64,000 bases of DNA from Spartobacteria bacterium. Its GTDB lineage: Bacteria; Verrucomicrobiota; Verrucomicrobiia; Chthoniobacterales; UBA10450. A program made the translations under genes and the position numbers. How positions within the stretch are numbered: position 1 is the stretch's first letter; each line of letters opens with the position of its first letter. Where the stretch lies: NCBI GenBank assembly GCA_003134765.1, contig PLCM01000029.1, positions 92,891-156,890 of the forward strand, written 5' to 3'. The notes beneath the pieces are model-generated. The model worked only from the letters and a program-made list of their open reading frames with translations, ran no database searches and was not told the origin of the DNA. This document shows, in pieces, positions 27,252-35,728 of this stretch.

Positions 27252-28586
27252 ATGGATGCGGCACGCCGGCCTCCGCTCATTCGTTTCTCAATCGCGCTGA
27301 CTGCGGAGTTTCTGCTCTGCGCTTCTCTCAATTTTTTCGACGACTGGACGCTGGAAGAGATGCCGGTGAGATTCGTCGCCGTCGCGATCCTCTGCGGCCT
27401 CGCTTACTTCGTGGCGGTCAGCAGCTTTCCAGTTCAGATGGGTCCCAAAATACAAAGTGGGATTTTCTGGGCCGTCGTCATCGGATTGCGTTTGGTCGCT
27501 CTGCCCCTCGCGCCCGGCGACGATTTCTGGCGCTACCAATGGGAAGGAAAAATCCAGCACGCCGGTTTCAATCCCTACGTCAACGCGCCGGACGATCCGC
27601 AGCTTGAGGCGGTCCGTTCGGAATTTCCCGCCTGGCAGAAGATCAATCATCGCGATTTCCAGGCAATCTACCCTCCGGGCGCCGAGCTTCTTTTCGCGGG
27701 CCTGAGTCGCGTATCGGACAGTCCGCTTCTCTACAAGCTGCTCTTCGCCGGTGCCGACATCGCGACCATCGCTGTTCTTCTCCGTTTATTGGGGGGCGCG
27801 TCGCGTTACGCGAACGCCGTCTGGTACGCGTGGAATCCGCTCGTGGTTTACAGTTTCGCCGGGGCCGCGCATTTCGACAGTCTGATGATTCTACCGATGA
27901 TCGCCGGGATCCTGTTCCTCACTCGCTTCGAAAGTGCGAGCGATTCCCAGCGCAAATGGTGGCTCGCTCTCGCGGCCGCGGCGGCTTTTGGAATCGCGAT
28001 CTCGATAAAACTCGTTCCTGTCCTTTTGCTTCTCTGCTGCGTTTTCGCGCTCGGTTATCGGGCGGTCACACTGCTCGTGAGCGGTGCGATTCCACTCCTG
28101 CTTAGCCTCCTTTACGGTTATCCGAAAACTCCCATCTGGGACTCGTTGCGGCGTTTCGCGTACGTGACGCGGCTCAACGATCTTTTCTGGTGGCTGATCG
28201 AAGAGACCGTCTGGCCCAACCCGCACCAGAAAAATTACCACTACAACGTCATCCTGATCGTCTGTGTCGGTGTCGTTTCGCTCCTTGCCTGGTGGAGCTG
28301 GAAGCGCGGCATGCTCTGGGTGCTCGGAACTACGCTCGTCCTGAGTCCCGTTCTCCATCCCTGGTATTGCACCTGGATTTTGCCGCTGGCGACGTGGCGG
28401 CGCGCCCTGGCCTGGCACGTCCTTTCGATCACGCTCTTCGCCTATTTCCTATTTTGGAATGAGCGCCTTTTCGCGTTGCCATGGCACGCGGAGCCATGGA
28501 CGCGCGCGGTCATCATCGTCCCGCCACTTACTGCCGCGATCTGGATGGGCCTCGCACGAAGGACACAACGGCAAGAGACTCTGTGA
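27252..28586 (+). CDS. Polytopic membrane glycosyltransferase, GT87/DUF2029-like
   Basis: 444 residues with ten or more hydrophobic segments. The first periplasmic loop has the acidic motif APGDDFWRYQWEGKIQHAG, where the Asp pair and the R-Y-x-W-(D/E)-G pattern mark polyprenol-phosphate sugar transferases of the GT-C superfamily (mannosyltransferase-like). AGFNPY and IYPPGAELLF follow, as in this group. It lies 12 bases after the glycosidase/GT2 fusion, so the two are probably one operon for making an envelope glycan. Donor and acceptor are not evident. Confidence 0.83.
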   Translation: MDAARRPPLIRFSIALTAEFLLCASLNFFDDWTLEEMPVRFVAVAILCGLAYFVAVSSFPVQMGPKIQSGIFWAVVIGLRLVALPLAPGDDFWRYQWEGKIQHAGFNPYVNAPDDPQLEAVRSEFPAWQKINHRDFQAIYPPGAELLFAGLSRVSDSPLLYKLLFAGADIATIAVLLRLLGGASRYANAVWYAWNPLVVYSFAGAAHFDSLMILPMIAGILFLTRFESASDSQRKWWLALAAAAAFGIAISIKLVPVLLLLCCVFALGYRAVTLLVSGAIPLLLSLLYGYPKTPIWDSLRRFAYVTRLNDLFWWLIEETVWPNPHQKNYHYNVILIVCVGVVSLLAWWSWKRGMLWVLGTTLVLSPVLHPWYCTWILPLATWRRALAWHVLSITLFAYFLFWNERLFALPWHAEPWTRAVIIVPPLTAAIWMGLARRTQRQETL

Positions 28587-28613
28587 CTGTTGTCTGCTTC
28601 GTGTGAGATCCCC

Positions 28614-29555
28614 TCAGGGGCCGGGAATTTGGCGCATCGCTTCGGCGAAATCTGGCGGAACGGGCGCGTCGAAGCTCATCTCGTCGCCGGAACGCGGATG
28701 GCGAAAGGCGAGTTTCCAGGCGTGGAGCATTTGCCGCGGATAATCTCCGGCGCGCTTTCCGCCGTACAACTTGTCCCCGAGGATCGGATGGCCAAGATGA
28801 TGGAGATGGACCCGGATCTGGTGGGTCCGGCCGCTGTGGAGCGTGCATTCGACCAGGCTAATCGCGACAGGCGGACGTGCGGAAGCACGTCCCTCCGCAG
28901 GTATTCCGGAACGCAGGACGCGATATTCCGTCTTCGCCGAGCGGCCCTGGCGCCGCGCAATGCTCATCCGCTGCCGGTGCACCGGGTGGCGGGCGATGGC
29001 TTTGTCGATGACGCCGGAGCTCTTGCGCAAGGTTCCCGCGACCAGCGCCAGATAAATCTTTGTCATCGTCCGCGCGGCAAACTGGCTGGAAAGATCGCGG
29101 TGGGTCGTATCGTTTTTCGCAACCACGAGGCAGCCGCTGGTTTCCTTGTCCAGGCGATGGACGATCCCGGGCCGTTCCTTCCCTCCAATACCCGAAAGAT
29201 TCTGACAGTGCGCGAGGAGTGCATTTACCAAAGTATGCTGCTCATGCCCCGCGCCCGGGTGCATGACGATTCCGGCCGGCTTGTTCAGCACCAGCAGGTC
29301 CTCGTCCTCGAAAAGAATATCCAGCGATATCTGCTCCGGTTGGGCCTCGATTTTCTCCACCTCCGGTTCGCGTAGTTCCACGATGTCGCCAGTGCGCACC
29401 AGATCGCGCGGCCGGGGAGCGCTTCCGTTCAGGGTAACGAACCCGTCGCGAATCAGGGTTTGAAGCCGGGCGCGGGAAAACGTTGGGAGGGCCACAGCCA
29501 GAAAGCGGTCGAGGCGCACTTTGGCCTGTTCGCGTTCGACTTCGAGCTTGATCAT
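28614..29555 (-). CDS. RluD-type 23S rRNA pseudouridine synthase with repeat-encoded insert
   Basis: 313 residues. An S4 RNA-binding domain (about residues 14-60, RLDRFLAVALPTFSRARLQ) is followed by the catalytic domain with GIVHRLDKETSGC (catalytic Asp) and HSGRTHQIRVHL, the RluA/RluD signature. Between EYRVLRSG and VAISLVECTLHSGRTH the protein carries PAEGRASARPP, which is not family sequence but the translation of a palindromic REP unit at 28873-28898. The frame is intact. RluD modifies helix 69 of 23S rRNA; which of the RluA/C/D sites this enzyme acts on is uncertain. Confidence 0.9.
   Translation of the reverse strand: MIKLEVEREQAKVRLDRFLAVALPTFSRARLQTLIRDGFVTLNGSAPRPRDLVRTGDIVELREPEVEKIEAQPEQISLDILFEDEDLLVLNKPAGIVMHPGAGHEQHTLVNALLAHCQNLSGIGGKERPGIVHRLDKETSGCLVVAKNDTTHRDLSSQFAARTMTKIYLALVAGTLRKSSGVIDKAIARHPVHRQRMSIARRQGRSAKTEYRVLRSGIPAEGRASARPPVAISLVECTLHSGRTHQIRVHLHHLGHPILGDKLYGGKRAGDYPRQMLHAWKLAFRHPRSGDEMSFDAPVPPDFAEAMRQIPGP
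28873..28898. repeat. Single REP hairpin inside the RluD-type gene
   Basis: GGACGTGC-GGAA-GCACGTCC forms an 8-base stem with a 4-base loop, followed by CTCCGC. It is the same unit that flanks the RAYT transposase at 52298-52364 and 52832-52933. Confidence 0.88.
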
Positions 29556-29591
29556 GGATGAACGCCGCGTCGGGTGCTACACTGCGCGGCC

Positions 29592-30548
29592 ATGCCCGAA
29601 ATGGCCCCTGATTCCTCGAGCCAAAGCTGTCCCGCCTGCGGGCTGATAATCGACGTTTCCCAAGAGGAAGCCCTCGCGCGCGTGGCCTGTCCTGGGTGCG
29701 GCGAAAAATTTCGGGTCGAGCGGGCATTCGACAATTTTGCATTACTGGAAACGCTAGGTGTCGGTGGCATGGGCTCAGTTTACAAAGCACGCGACACCCG
29801 GCTGAACCGATTCGTCGCGCTCAAAATTCTTCGGCCCGAATTGAGCGCCGATCCCTCTGAAATCCGGCGGCTGGAACAGGAAGCGCGCGCGACCGCGGCG
29901 GTGAATGATCCTCACGTGGTGCAGGTTTTTTCTTCCGGGACCGATCACGGGCAGTTTTATCTTGTGATGGAACTGGTCGATCAGGGAAGCCTCGACGATC
30001 GGATGGCGGAGCAGGGACGCGTGGCGGAAGCGCAGGCGCTCGATACCGGGATTTAGGTGGCGCGCGGCCTGCGGGCTGCGTATGAGAAAGGACTGATTCA
30101 TCGCGACGTTAAGCCGGGCAATATTCTCTTTGCCAGCGGAGAAATGGCGAAGATCGGCGATTTCGGGCTGGCGGTGGCGGTGGAGCAAAATGCGGAAGCG
30201 CAAAATGAGATTTTGGGGACGCCCTATTACGTCGCGCCCGAACGACTAAACAACGAGGTGGAGGATTTTCGAAGCGATATTTACAGCCTCGGCGCCACCC
30301 TCCATCACGCCATCGCCGGTCGCCCGCCCTTTGCGGGGGAAACGAATTCCGCGACCGCGCTCCGCGACTTGAAGAATAATCCGCTCAGTCTGGGAGCTGC
30401 CGCGCCCGGCCTCCGCCGCGAGACGGTCCGGACCATCGACCGCATGATTGCGCCCGATCGGGGAGAACGCTTCGCTTCCACGAAGAAACGAAACTGGTTC
30501 ACGAGCTCGATCAGCGGAAATAACGCGCGACGAGTGGTTCGGTTGTAG
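29592..30548 (+). pseudogene. Serine/threonine protein kinase, inactivated by nonsense and frameshift
   Basis: Reading from ATG 29592 gives a zinc-ribbon-like lead (CPACGLII...CPGCGEKF), then a Hanks-type kinase: LGVGGMGSVYKARD (P-loop), VALKILRPEL (ATP Lys). At 30054 the frame is closed by TAG where relatives have Gln (GIQVARGL), a one-step CAG to TAG change. The same frame continues at once with HRDVKPGNIL (catalytic loop), IGDFGLAV (DFG) and GTPYYVAPE. Near 30480 a one-base loss moves the conserved ending EETKLVHELDQRK into another frame, ending at TAA 30521. Two independent lesions argue for a true pseudogene. Confidence 0.88.
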
Positions 30549-30637
30549 GGCGTCTGTATCAGCCCCATAAGCTTTCGGGGTTCACAGCCATAACGCAGGC
30601 CAACGCCGAGGCCGGGCTTTCCAACGCCCTACAATCT
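30545..30637. repeat. Degraded palindrome, GTAGGGCGTCTG...CGCCCTAC (copy 3)
   Basis: TTGTAGGGCGTCTGTATCAG opens and CCAACGCCCTACAA closes an imperfect inverted repeat of about 93 bases behind the dead kinase. The inner part has diverged. Confidence 0.6.
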
Positions 30638-30651
30638 CAAATCACTGCCGC

Positions 30652-30939
30652 TTAGTGGTGGCTGATTTGTATTCCAGGATAACGGCTCAACTGATTGGCC
30701 AGGTCGCCGTTGCCGTTTCGTTCCATCTCTCTCTGGTCGATGGTCAGAACGTTACCGGTCCGGGTGTCCGTGATGGTGTGGCGTTTCCTGACTTTCTGTT
30801 TGAGATTCGATCCGGTGATCGTGACGTATTCGTAGTCGGCGTTATCCGCCTGAGTTTTCTGTTCGACGACTGGCTGCTTACCCAGGGCCGAGCCGAGAGC
30901 CAGCGCACCGATCGCTGCACTCACAATTAACGTTTTCAT
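30652..30939 (-). CDS. Small exported protein resembling a TonB-receptor plug segment
   Basis: 95 residues. The signal peptide is [20 protein letters not shown]. The mature part has [15 protein letters not shown], then [20 protein letters not shown] and [11 protein letters not shown]. This order and these patterns (VTGS-I, then V-I-x-x-E-IER-G-x-x-x-L-x-x-x-L-x-R-xPGI) are those of the plug domain of TonB-dependent receptors, but there is no beta-barrel. It could be a stand-alone periplasmic plug-like protein or a remnant kept by chance. The signal peptide and intact frame favour expression. The similarity is by eye. Confidence 0.62.
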   Translation of the reverse strand: MKTLIVSAAIGALALGSALGKQPVVEQKTQADNADYEYVTITGSNLKQKVRKRHTITDTRTGNVLTIDQREMERNGNGDLANQLSRYPGIQISHH

Positions 30940-31021
30940 GAATCAAACTACGGCCGCATCCGCCAGGGTCAAACGGGCAAAAGTAACGGTTCTGTTACCC
31001 GGGGGGAGGCGTATTTTCCTG

Positions 31022-31097
31022 CTCATGATCTTGATCCTGCTCATGATCTTTTTTCCCGGGTCATTTTTCCCGGAAGGATCAAGATCAGGATCATGAG
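31022..31097. repeat. Inverted repeat built from CATGATCTTGATCCTG units
   Basis: CTCATGATCTTGATCCTG at the left is complementary to CAGGATCATGAG and GGATCAAGATC at the right, with TTTCCCGGGTCATTTTTCCC in the middle. It lies before the ClpX-like gene. Confidence 0.75.
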
Positions 31098-31194
31098 AAG
31101 GAGCAGGACGGTCATTGCAGGGCATGTTTACACGGGAATCGACGATGCTAGGTTACCGCTCGCCAAATCCAGCCCGCGGGTGCGCGGGCCCGCC

Positions 31195-32793
31195 ATGACG
31201 CAGAATCCGCCATTTCCGTCGCCTGAAGAACTCAAGGCGAAGCTTTCCGAATTCATGAAAACCAATTTCGGCGACAAGGTCGCATTCACGACCTACACGG
31301 AACCAGAAACGGCGGAAGCTCCCGCGGAGGAAAAACCGAGGCCGACCGACGAAGCGCCGTTCGTTTTCAACTTCCTGCCGCGCGATATCAAGGCGCACCT
31401 TGACCGGTTCGTGATCAAGCAGGACGAGGCGAAGAAGGTCCTTTCGATCGCCGTTTGTGATCACTACAACCACGTCAATTATTTGCGGAGGCTCGAGCAG
31501 GAGGACGCCGCCCGCGCCGAGGTGACCGAATACGCGAAGCAGAATGTCGTCCTGGTCGGGCCGACCGGCGTCGGGAAGACCTACCTCATCAAACACATCG
31601 CGGAGCTGATCAAAGTTCCGTTCGTCAAAGCGGACGCGACCAAATTCAGTGAGACCGGTTACGTGGGAGGCGATGTCGAGGATCTCGTGCGGGAGTTGGT
31701 GGACAAGGCGGACGGCGACGTGCAGCTGGCGCAGTTCGGAATTATTTACATCGACGAGATCGACAAGCTGGCCGCCGCCGGAAACATGGTCGGACGGGAC
31801 GTCAGCGGTCGCGGGGTGCAGACGACGCTGCTCAAGCTGATGGAGGAAACCGACGTGCCCCTGCGGAGCGCAAACGATCTGCAGGCGCAGCTCCAGGCGG
31901 CGTTCGAATTCCAGCGGCGCGGCGGCAAGGCAAAACGTGAGACGATCAGCACGCGTCACATTCTTTTCGTGGTTAGCGGCGCGTTCGAGCGGCTGAAGCA
32001 GCAGGTCTCGCGGCGCCTGACCCAGGGACAGATCGGGTTCAACACCGAACCGCGTCATCTGATGGACAACGAGTTGTTCCAGTTCGTCGGCACCCAGGAT
32101 TTCATCGAATATGGATTCGAACCGGAGTTCATCGGTCGACTGCCCGTGCGGGTTGTCTGCGAGGAACTGGTCGCGGACGATCTTTATCAGATTATGAAAT
32201 TTTCGGAGGGAAGCATTCTCCGGCAATACGAGCGCGCCTTCCGCGCTTACGGCATCGAGATCAGTTTCGAGGACGAAGCGCTGCGCCTGATGGCGGAGGC
32301 GGGAGCGAAGGAAAAAACAGGGGCGCGCGGTTTGCTCACCGTTTGGGAGAAGCTATTCCGCGACTATAAATATTATCTGGCTGGTTCAGGCCTCAGTCAG
32401 CTGCGCGTTTCGGCCGAACTGGTGCGGGAGCCGAAGAAAGTGCTCGATCGGCTGATGGCGGAGGGTCACCGGCAGGAAGAAGCCGCGCTGGAGAAAAGCG
32501 CACGGGCGTTTGCGGAAGAATTCCAGAAGGCCCATGGCCTCGAGATTGTTTTCGACCCGCCGGCGATCGCGCACCTCGTCGAGCGCGCCCATGCCGAACG
32601 GATGACGATGCCCGACCTCTGCGCGCATCTTTTTAAGGACTACCAGTTCGGGTTGAGCCTGGTGCAAAAGAACACCGGCCAGAAAACATTTGTGCTTGGG
32701 CGCGAAGCGATCGAAGCGCCGGATAAGTTCTTGAGTGATCTCGTTGTTCAATCACACTATCCCCGTGCGTCAGAGCAAACACCCGGTTCCTAA
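31195..32793 (+). CDS. ClpX-like AAA+ ATPase without the zinc-binding domain
   Basis: 532 residues. The AAA core is that of Clp[18 protein letters not shown] (Walker A), [34 protein letters not shown] (Walker B) and [14 protein letters not shown]. The N-terminal Cys4 zinc domain of true ClpX is replaced by an unrelated acidic 75-residue lead ([18 protein letters not shown]), and the C-terminus is extended by about 130 residues. The ClpP-docking IGF/LGF loop is not obvious. It may unfold a special set of proteins without ClpP. ATG 31195 is the likely start. A cyclase-like gene starts on the base after its stop. Confidence 0.88.
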   Translation: MTQNPPFPSPEELKAKLSEFMKTNFGDKVAFTTYTEPETAEAPAEEKPRPTDEAPFVFNFLPRDIKAHLDRFVIKQDEAKKVLSIAVCDHYNHVNYLRRLEQEDAARAEVTEYAKQNVVLVGPTGVGKTYLIKHIAELIKVPFVKADATKFSETGYVGGDVEDLVRELVDKADGDVQLAQFGIIYIDEIDKLAAAGNMVGRDVSGRGVQTTLLKLMEETDVPLRSANDLQAQLQAAFEFQRRGGKAKRETISTRHILFVVSGAFERLKQQVSRRLTQGQIGFNTEPRHLMDNELFQFVGTQDFIEYGFEPEFIGRLPVRVVCEELVADDLYQIMKFSEGSILRQYERAFRAYGIEISFEDEALRLMAEAGAKEKTGARGLLTVWEKLFRDYKYYLAGSGLSQLRVSAELVREPKKVLDRLMAEGHRQEEAALEKSARAFAEEFQKAHGLEIVFDPPAIAHLVERAHAERMTMPDLCAHLFKDYQFGLSLVQKNTGQKTFVLGREAIEAPDKFLSDLVVQSHYPRASEQTPGS

Positions 32794-34134
32794 ATGAAAC
32801 GGCACATCATCGCGACGTTGATCATTGGCCTGGTCGTTGGTGGACTCATCCTCACCCTGCACGTCAACGGTTGGCTTGTGCGGCCGGAACAGGCCCTGAC
32901 CGATCTGCTTTCCGGAGAGGGTACCGTGAGGCGGCTGCTGGCGGTGGTCCAGTACAGTATCGTTTTTGCAGCGGCCATTGGCACAGTTTCTTTGACACTG
33001 TCGTCGACGCGTCGCGGACGGATGAGTTTCATCATGGCGATTCTCCTCGTGGAACTGGCCGGTGTCGCCTGGGTTTGCTCGCTCTATAAATTACAGTTCC
33101 AACCGTTGCCGGCCATGGCCGCGGTGGTGCTCGGTTATCTGGGGGCGCTTGGCTTTGTCAGGTTTGAAGCCTATCTGGAAGAGAGGCGCTCGCGTCCCCC
33201 GAAAATCGAGGCCGGTCCGACGCCGAGGCCCGCGCCGATCTCCGTGGTCCCAGACAAACCCGCACCCCTGCCAGTCGTGGCGCCGCAGCCAGTGGCAGCG
33301 CCGGTCGTCGAAAAACCGCGGGCCCGCGCGAGACGCGGCGATACCTTCAGCGATTCCGGCGCTCGCATCTGCGAGGTCACGGCCATCGTTTGCGATCTCG
33401 CCAACAAGCATGACCTCGCGGAGGAATGCGAGCCGGCGGTATTCGCCGAAATCACCGAACGATTTATCGCTCACGCCATCCAGGCGTTGCGCGCGGAAGG
33501 GGCCTATATCGAGTCGGCCGGCGGCGAGGGAGTCGTAGCGATCTTCGGCTTTCCGGAAGCGGACAAGCAGCACGCAGAGAAGGCCACGCGCAAGGCGATG
33601 GCGTTAACGCAATCATTTGCGGAGGCGAACAAAGGGAGTAAATCGGACGCGCTCCGGAGTGCGGGCGTCCACGCCGGCGTTAGTTCCGGGAGCATGATCA
33701 TGGCGCCGCTCAAGAACAACGGGCAGCGGAACATGCTCGCGGCCGGGGAGCCGGTGGAACTGGCCCGCCGGTTTTGCATCGCGAACCGTTTCTACGGCTC
33801 CCGCGTCTTGCTGGGGCCGCGCACCTTCGAGCTGGCGAGCAAAATTCTGGTCGCACGGCCGATCGATTTTCTGAGCGGGGTCGATGTCCGCGAGCGGCAC
33901 GAGATTTACGAACCGGTTGCGCTTGCCCTCAACGCTTCGCGCGAAATTATCACGCGGCGCGATGCCTTCTGGAACGGCGTTGTTCTTTACCGGGAGAAGC
34001 GTTGGGCGGAGGCCTACTCGCAATTTCAAAACGCACGCGGCCCGGAGGGCGAAGAGGATCGGCCCCTCCAATTGTATCTGCGCCGGCTCGAGCCGCTCGC
34101 TTTGCAACTGACGAACACGCCTCTCGACCAGTGA
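32794..34134 (+). CDS. Membrane-anchored class III nucleotidyl cyclase-like protein, probably degenerate
   Basis: 446 residues. Three or four N-terminal membrane helices (HIIATLIIGLVVGGLILTL, IVFAAAIGTVSLTL, FIMAILLVELAGVAWV) are followed by a Pro-rich linker and a class III cyclase domain (about 190-370). The first metal Asp is in AIVCDLANKHD, but the second, normally GD, is Glu in SAGGEGVVAIFG, and the usual N-x-x-x-R near the end reads EPVELARR (Asn replaced). It may therefore bind rather than cyclise nucleotides. A short TPR-like tail follows (WAEAYSQFQNARG). It abuts the ClpX-like gene; recR follows. Confidence 0.83.
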   Translation: MKRHIIATLIIGLVVGGLILTLHVNGWLVRPEQALTDLLSGEGTVRRLLAVVQYSIVFAAAIGTVSLTLSSTRRGRMSFIMAILLVELAGVAWVCSLYKLQFQPLPAMAAVVLGYLGALGFVRFEAYLEERRSRPPKIEAGPTPRPAPISVVPDKPAPLPVVAPQPVAAPVVEKPRARARRGDTFSDSGARICEVTAIVCDLANKHDLAEECEPAVFAEITERFIAHAIQALRAEGAYIESAGGEGVVAIFGFPEADKQHAEKATRKAMALTQSFAEANKGSKSDALRSAGVHAGVSSGSMIMAPLKNNGQRNMLAAGEPVELARRFCIANRFYGSRVLLGPRTFELASKILVARPIDFLSGVDVRERHEIYEPVALALNASREIITRRDAFWNGVVLYREKRWAEAYSQFQNARGPEGEEDRPLQLYLRRLEPLALQLTNTPLDQ

Positions 34135-34144
34135 GCCGCCGGTT

Positions 34145-34750
34145 TTGAGGAAAACGGAATATCCCTCCGCGATCCGGGAATTGGTCGCGCAACTGCGGCA
34201 AATGCCCGGGATCGGACCCCGCTCAGCGGAGCGGATCGCCCTTTGGATTGTCCAAGCCCGCGGCGAACAGCCGGAAGCGATTGCGCGTTCGATCACGGCT
34301 ACGCGTGAGACCGTCCGGCCCTGCCCCCGCTGCGGATTTTTCACGATGGAGGAGCTCTGCGGTATTTGTTCCGATCCGGCGCGCACCGCGGACCTGCTCT
34401 GCGTCGTCGAGCAGCCGACGGATATCCTGCCGTTGGAAAAAACGAGCGCCTTTTGCGGCCGTTACCATTCGTTAGGCGGCCGCATTTCCCCTCTCGACCA
34501 CGTCGGCCCCGACGATCTCCGAATCAAGGAACTGCTGGCGCGGGTCGAAGAGGAAAAATTTTCCGAGATCATTCTCGCGCTGGCCGCCGACGTGGAGGGC
34601 GAAGCGACCACGAATTATCTGGTCGAATTGCTCAAGCCCTTTCCAGTCACTCTCACGCGCATCGCGCATGGTTTGCCGGCGGGTGGCGGGCTGGAATCCG
34701 CGGATGAGCTGACTCTTTATCAGGCGCTTTCGGGGCGGACGAAACTTTGA
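34145..34750 (+). CDS. recR: Recombination protein RecR
   Basis: 201 residues. RecR acts with RecF and RecO in gap repair. The helix-hairpin-helix MPGIGPRSAERIALWI is near residues 19-34, the zinc motif CPRCGFFTMEELCGIC follows, and a Toprim domain (LCVVEQPTDILPLE, then YHSLGGRISPLDHVGP) closes the protein. The start is TTG 34145; no ATG or GTG in frame fits the family N-terminus. It is 10 bases after the cyclase-like gene and probably in the same transcript. Confidence 0.96.
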   Translation: MRKTEYPSAIRELVAQLRQMPGIGPRSAERIALWIVQARGEQPEAIARSITATRETVRPCPRCGFFTMEELCGICSDPARTADLLCVVEQPTDILPLEKTSAFCGRYHSLGGRISPLDHVGPDDLRIKELLARVEEEKFSEIILALAADVEGEATTNYLVELLKPFPVTLTRIAHGLPAGGGLESADELTLYQALSGRTKL

Positions 34751-34832
34751 GTGTTAAGTTTTAAGTGTTAAGTTTTATGAAAGAAGATTCGTCGCGCACG
34801 CACTTAAAACTTAAGCCTTAACCCTTAAAATT
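34745..34832. repeat. AT-rich inverted repeat of GTTAAGTTTTAAGT units
   Basis: AGTGTTAAGTTTTAAGTGTT and CACTTAAAACTTAAGCCTTA face each other around about 30 bases. It is the most AT-rich spot in this part of the window and lies between recR and lipA. Confidence 0.75.
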
Positions 34833-34838
34833 TTTGTC

Positions 34839-35726
34839 ATGTCTTGCGTGAAGATCGATCCGGCCCTGCACCAGGCGCAAAAGCCGCCCTGGATCAAGGT
34901 GCGGCTGCCGTCGAACCCGGTTTTCTTTTCCACGAAGGCGTTGATTTCCGATCTGCGGCTCCACACCGTCTGTGAAAGCGCGCAGTGCCCGAACCGCTGG
35001 GAATGCTGGAGCCAGGGAACGGCCACGATGATGATCGCGGGCGAACGCTGCACGCGCGCCTGCGGTTTTTGCGCGGTCACCACCGCAAAGCCTTTTGCCT
35101 TGGAAGAAGACGAACCGCAACGCGTCGCCGAAGCGGTCCGCCGGATGGGTTTGAAACACGTCGTCGTTACGGCCGTTGCGCGCGATGATCTCAAAGATGG
35201 CGGAGCCAATCATTTCGCGCGGACGATCGAGGCGATCCGCGAGATGGATCCCTCGGTGATTATCGAAGTGCTCGTCCCCGATTTCCACGCCCAGACCTGG
35301 TGTATCCAGATCGTGCTCAATGCCGCGCCCGATATTTTCAATCACAATCTGGAGACGGTGGAAAGGTTGACGCCCCTCGTCCGTTCGCGCGCGAAATACC
35401 GCACCTCGCTCGATGTTTTGCGCCGGGCGAAAGAGCTGGCACCGAAGATCGTGACCAAGAGCGGAGTGATGCTGGGGCTCGGCGAACAGGAGCCGGAGCT
35501 TTTCCAGACGATGGACGACCTGCGCGAAGTCGGCTGCCAGGTTTTGACGATGGGCCAATATCTCCGGCCCAGCGCGCGGCATTTGCCCGTGGTCGAATTT
35601 GTTTCGCCGGAACGTTTCGAGGCTTACGGAGGGATTGCGCGCGCGAAAGGATTCGATCATGTCGCTTCCGGCCCGCTCGTCCGCAGCTCCTATCACGCGG
35701 CCGACTTCCATCCCGTCGTCCGCTAA
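34839..35726 (+). CDS. lipA: Lipoyl synthase
   Basis: 295 residues. LipA inserts two sulfur atoms into octanoyl-protein to make the lipoyl cofactor. Both iron-sulfur motifs are present: the auxiliary cluster CESAQCPNRWEC and the radical SAM motif CTRACGFC. The closing RSSYHAAD supplies the conserved Ser-Ser-Tyr ending. Start MSCVKIDPALHQAQKP. A GT2 gene follows after 2 bases, so the pair is probably co-transcribed although unrelated in function. lipB is not in the window. Confidence 0.96.
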   Translation: MSCVKIDPALHQAQKPPWIKVRLPSNPVFFSTKALISDLRLHTVCESAQCPNRWECWSQGTATMMIAGERCTRACGFCAVTTAKPFALEEDEPQRVAEAVRRMGLKHVVVTAVARDDLKDGGANHFARTIEAIREMDPSVIIEVLVPDFHAQTWCIQIVLNAAPDIFNHNLETVERLTPLVRSRAKYRTSLDVLRRAKELAPKIVTKSGVMLGLGEQEPELFQTMDDLREVGCQVLTMGQYLRPSARHLPVVEFVSPERFEAYGGIARAKGFDHVASGPLVRSSYHAADFHPVVR

Positions 35727-35728
35727 AG

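Noticed and set aside
30054..30056. In-frame TAG in the kinase considered as readthrough or recoding
   Set aside because: A second, unrelated frameshift near 30480 indicates ordinary gene decay.
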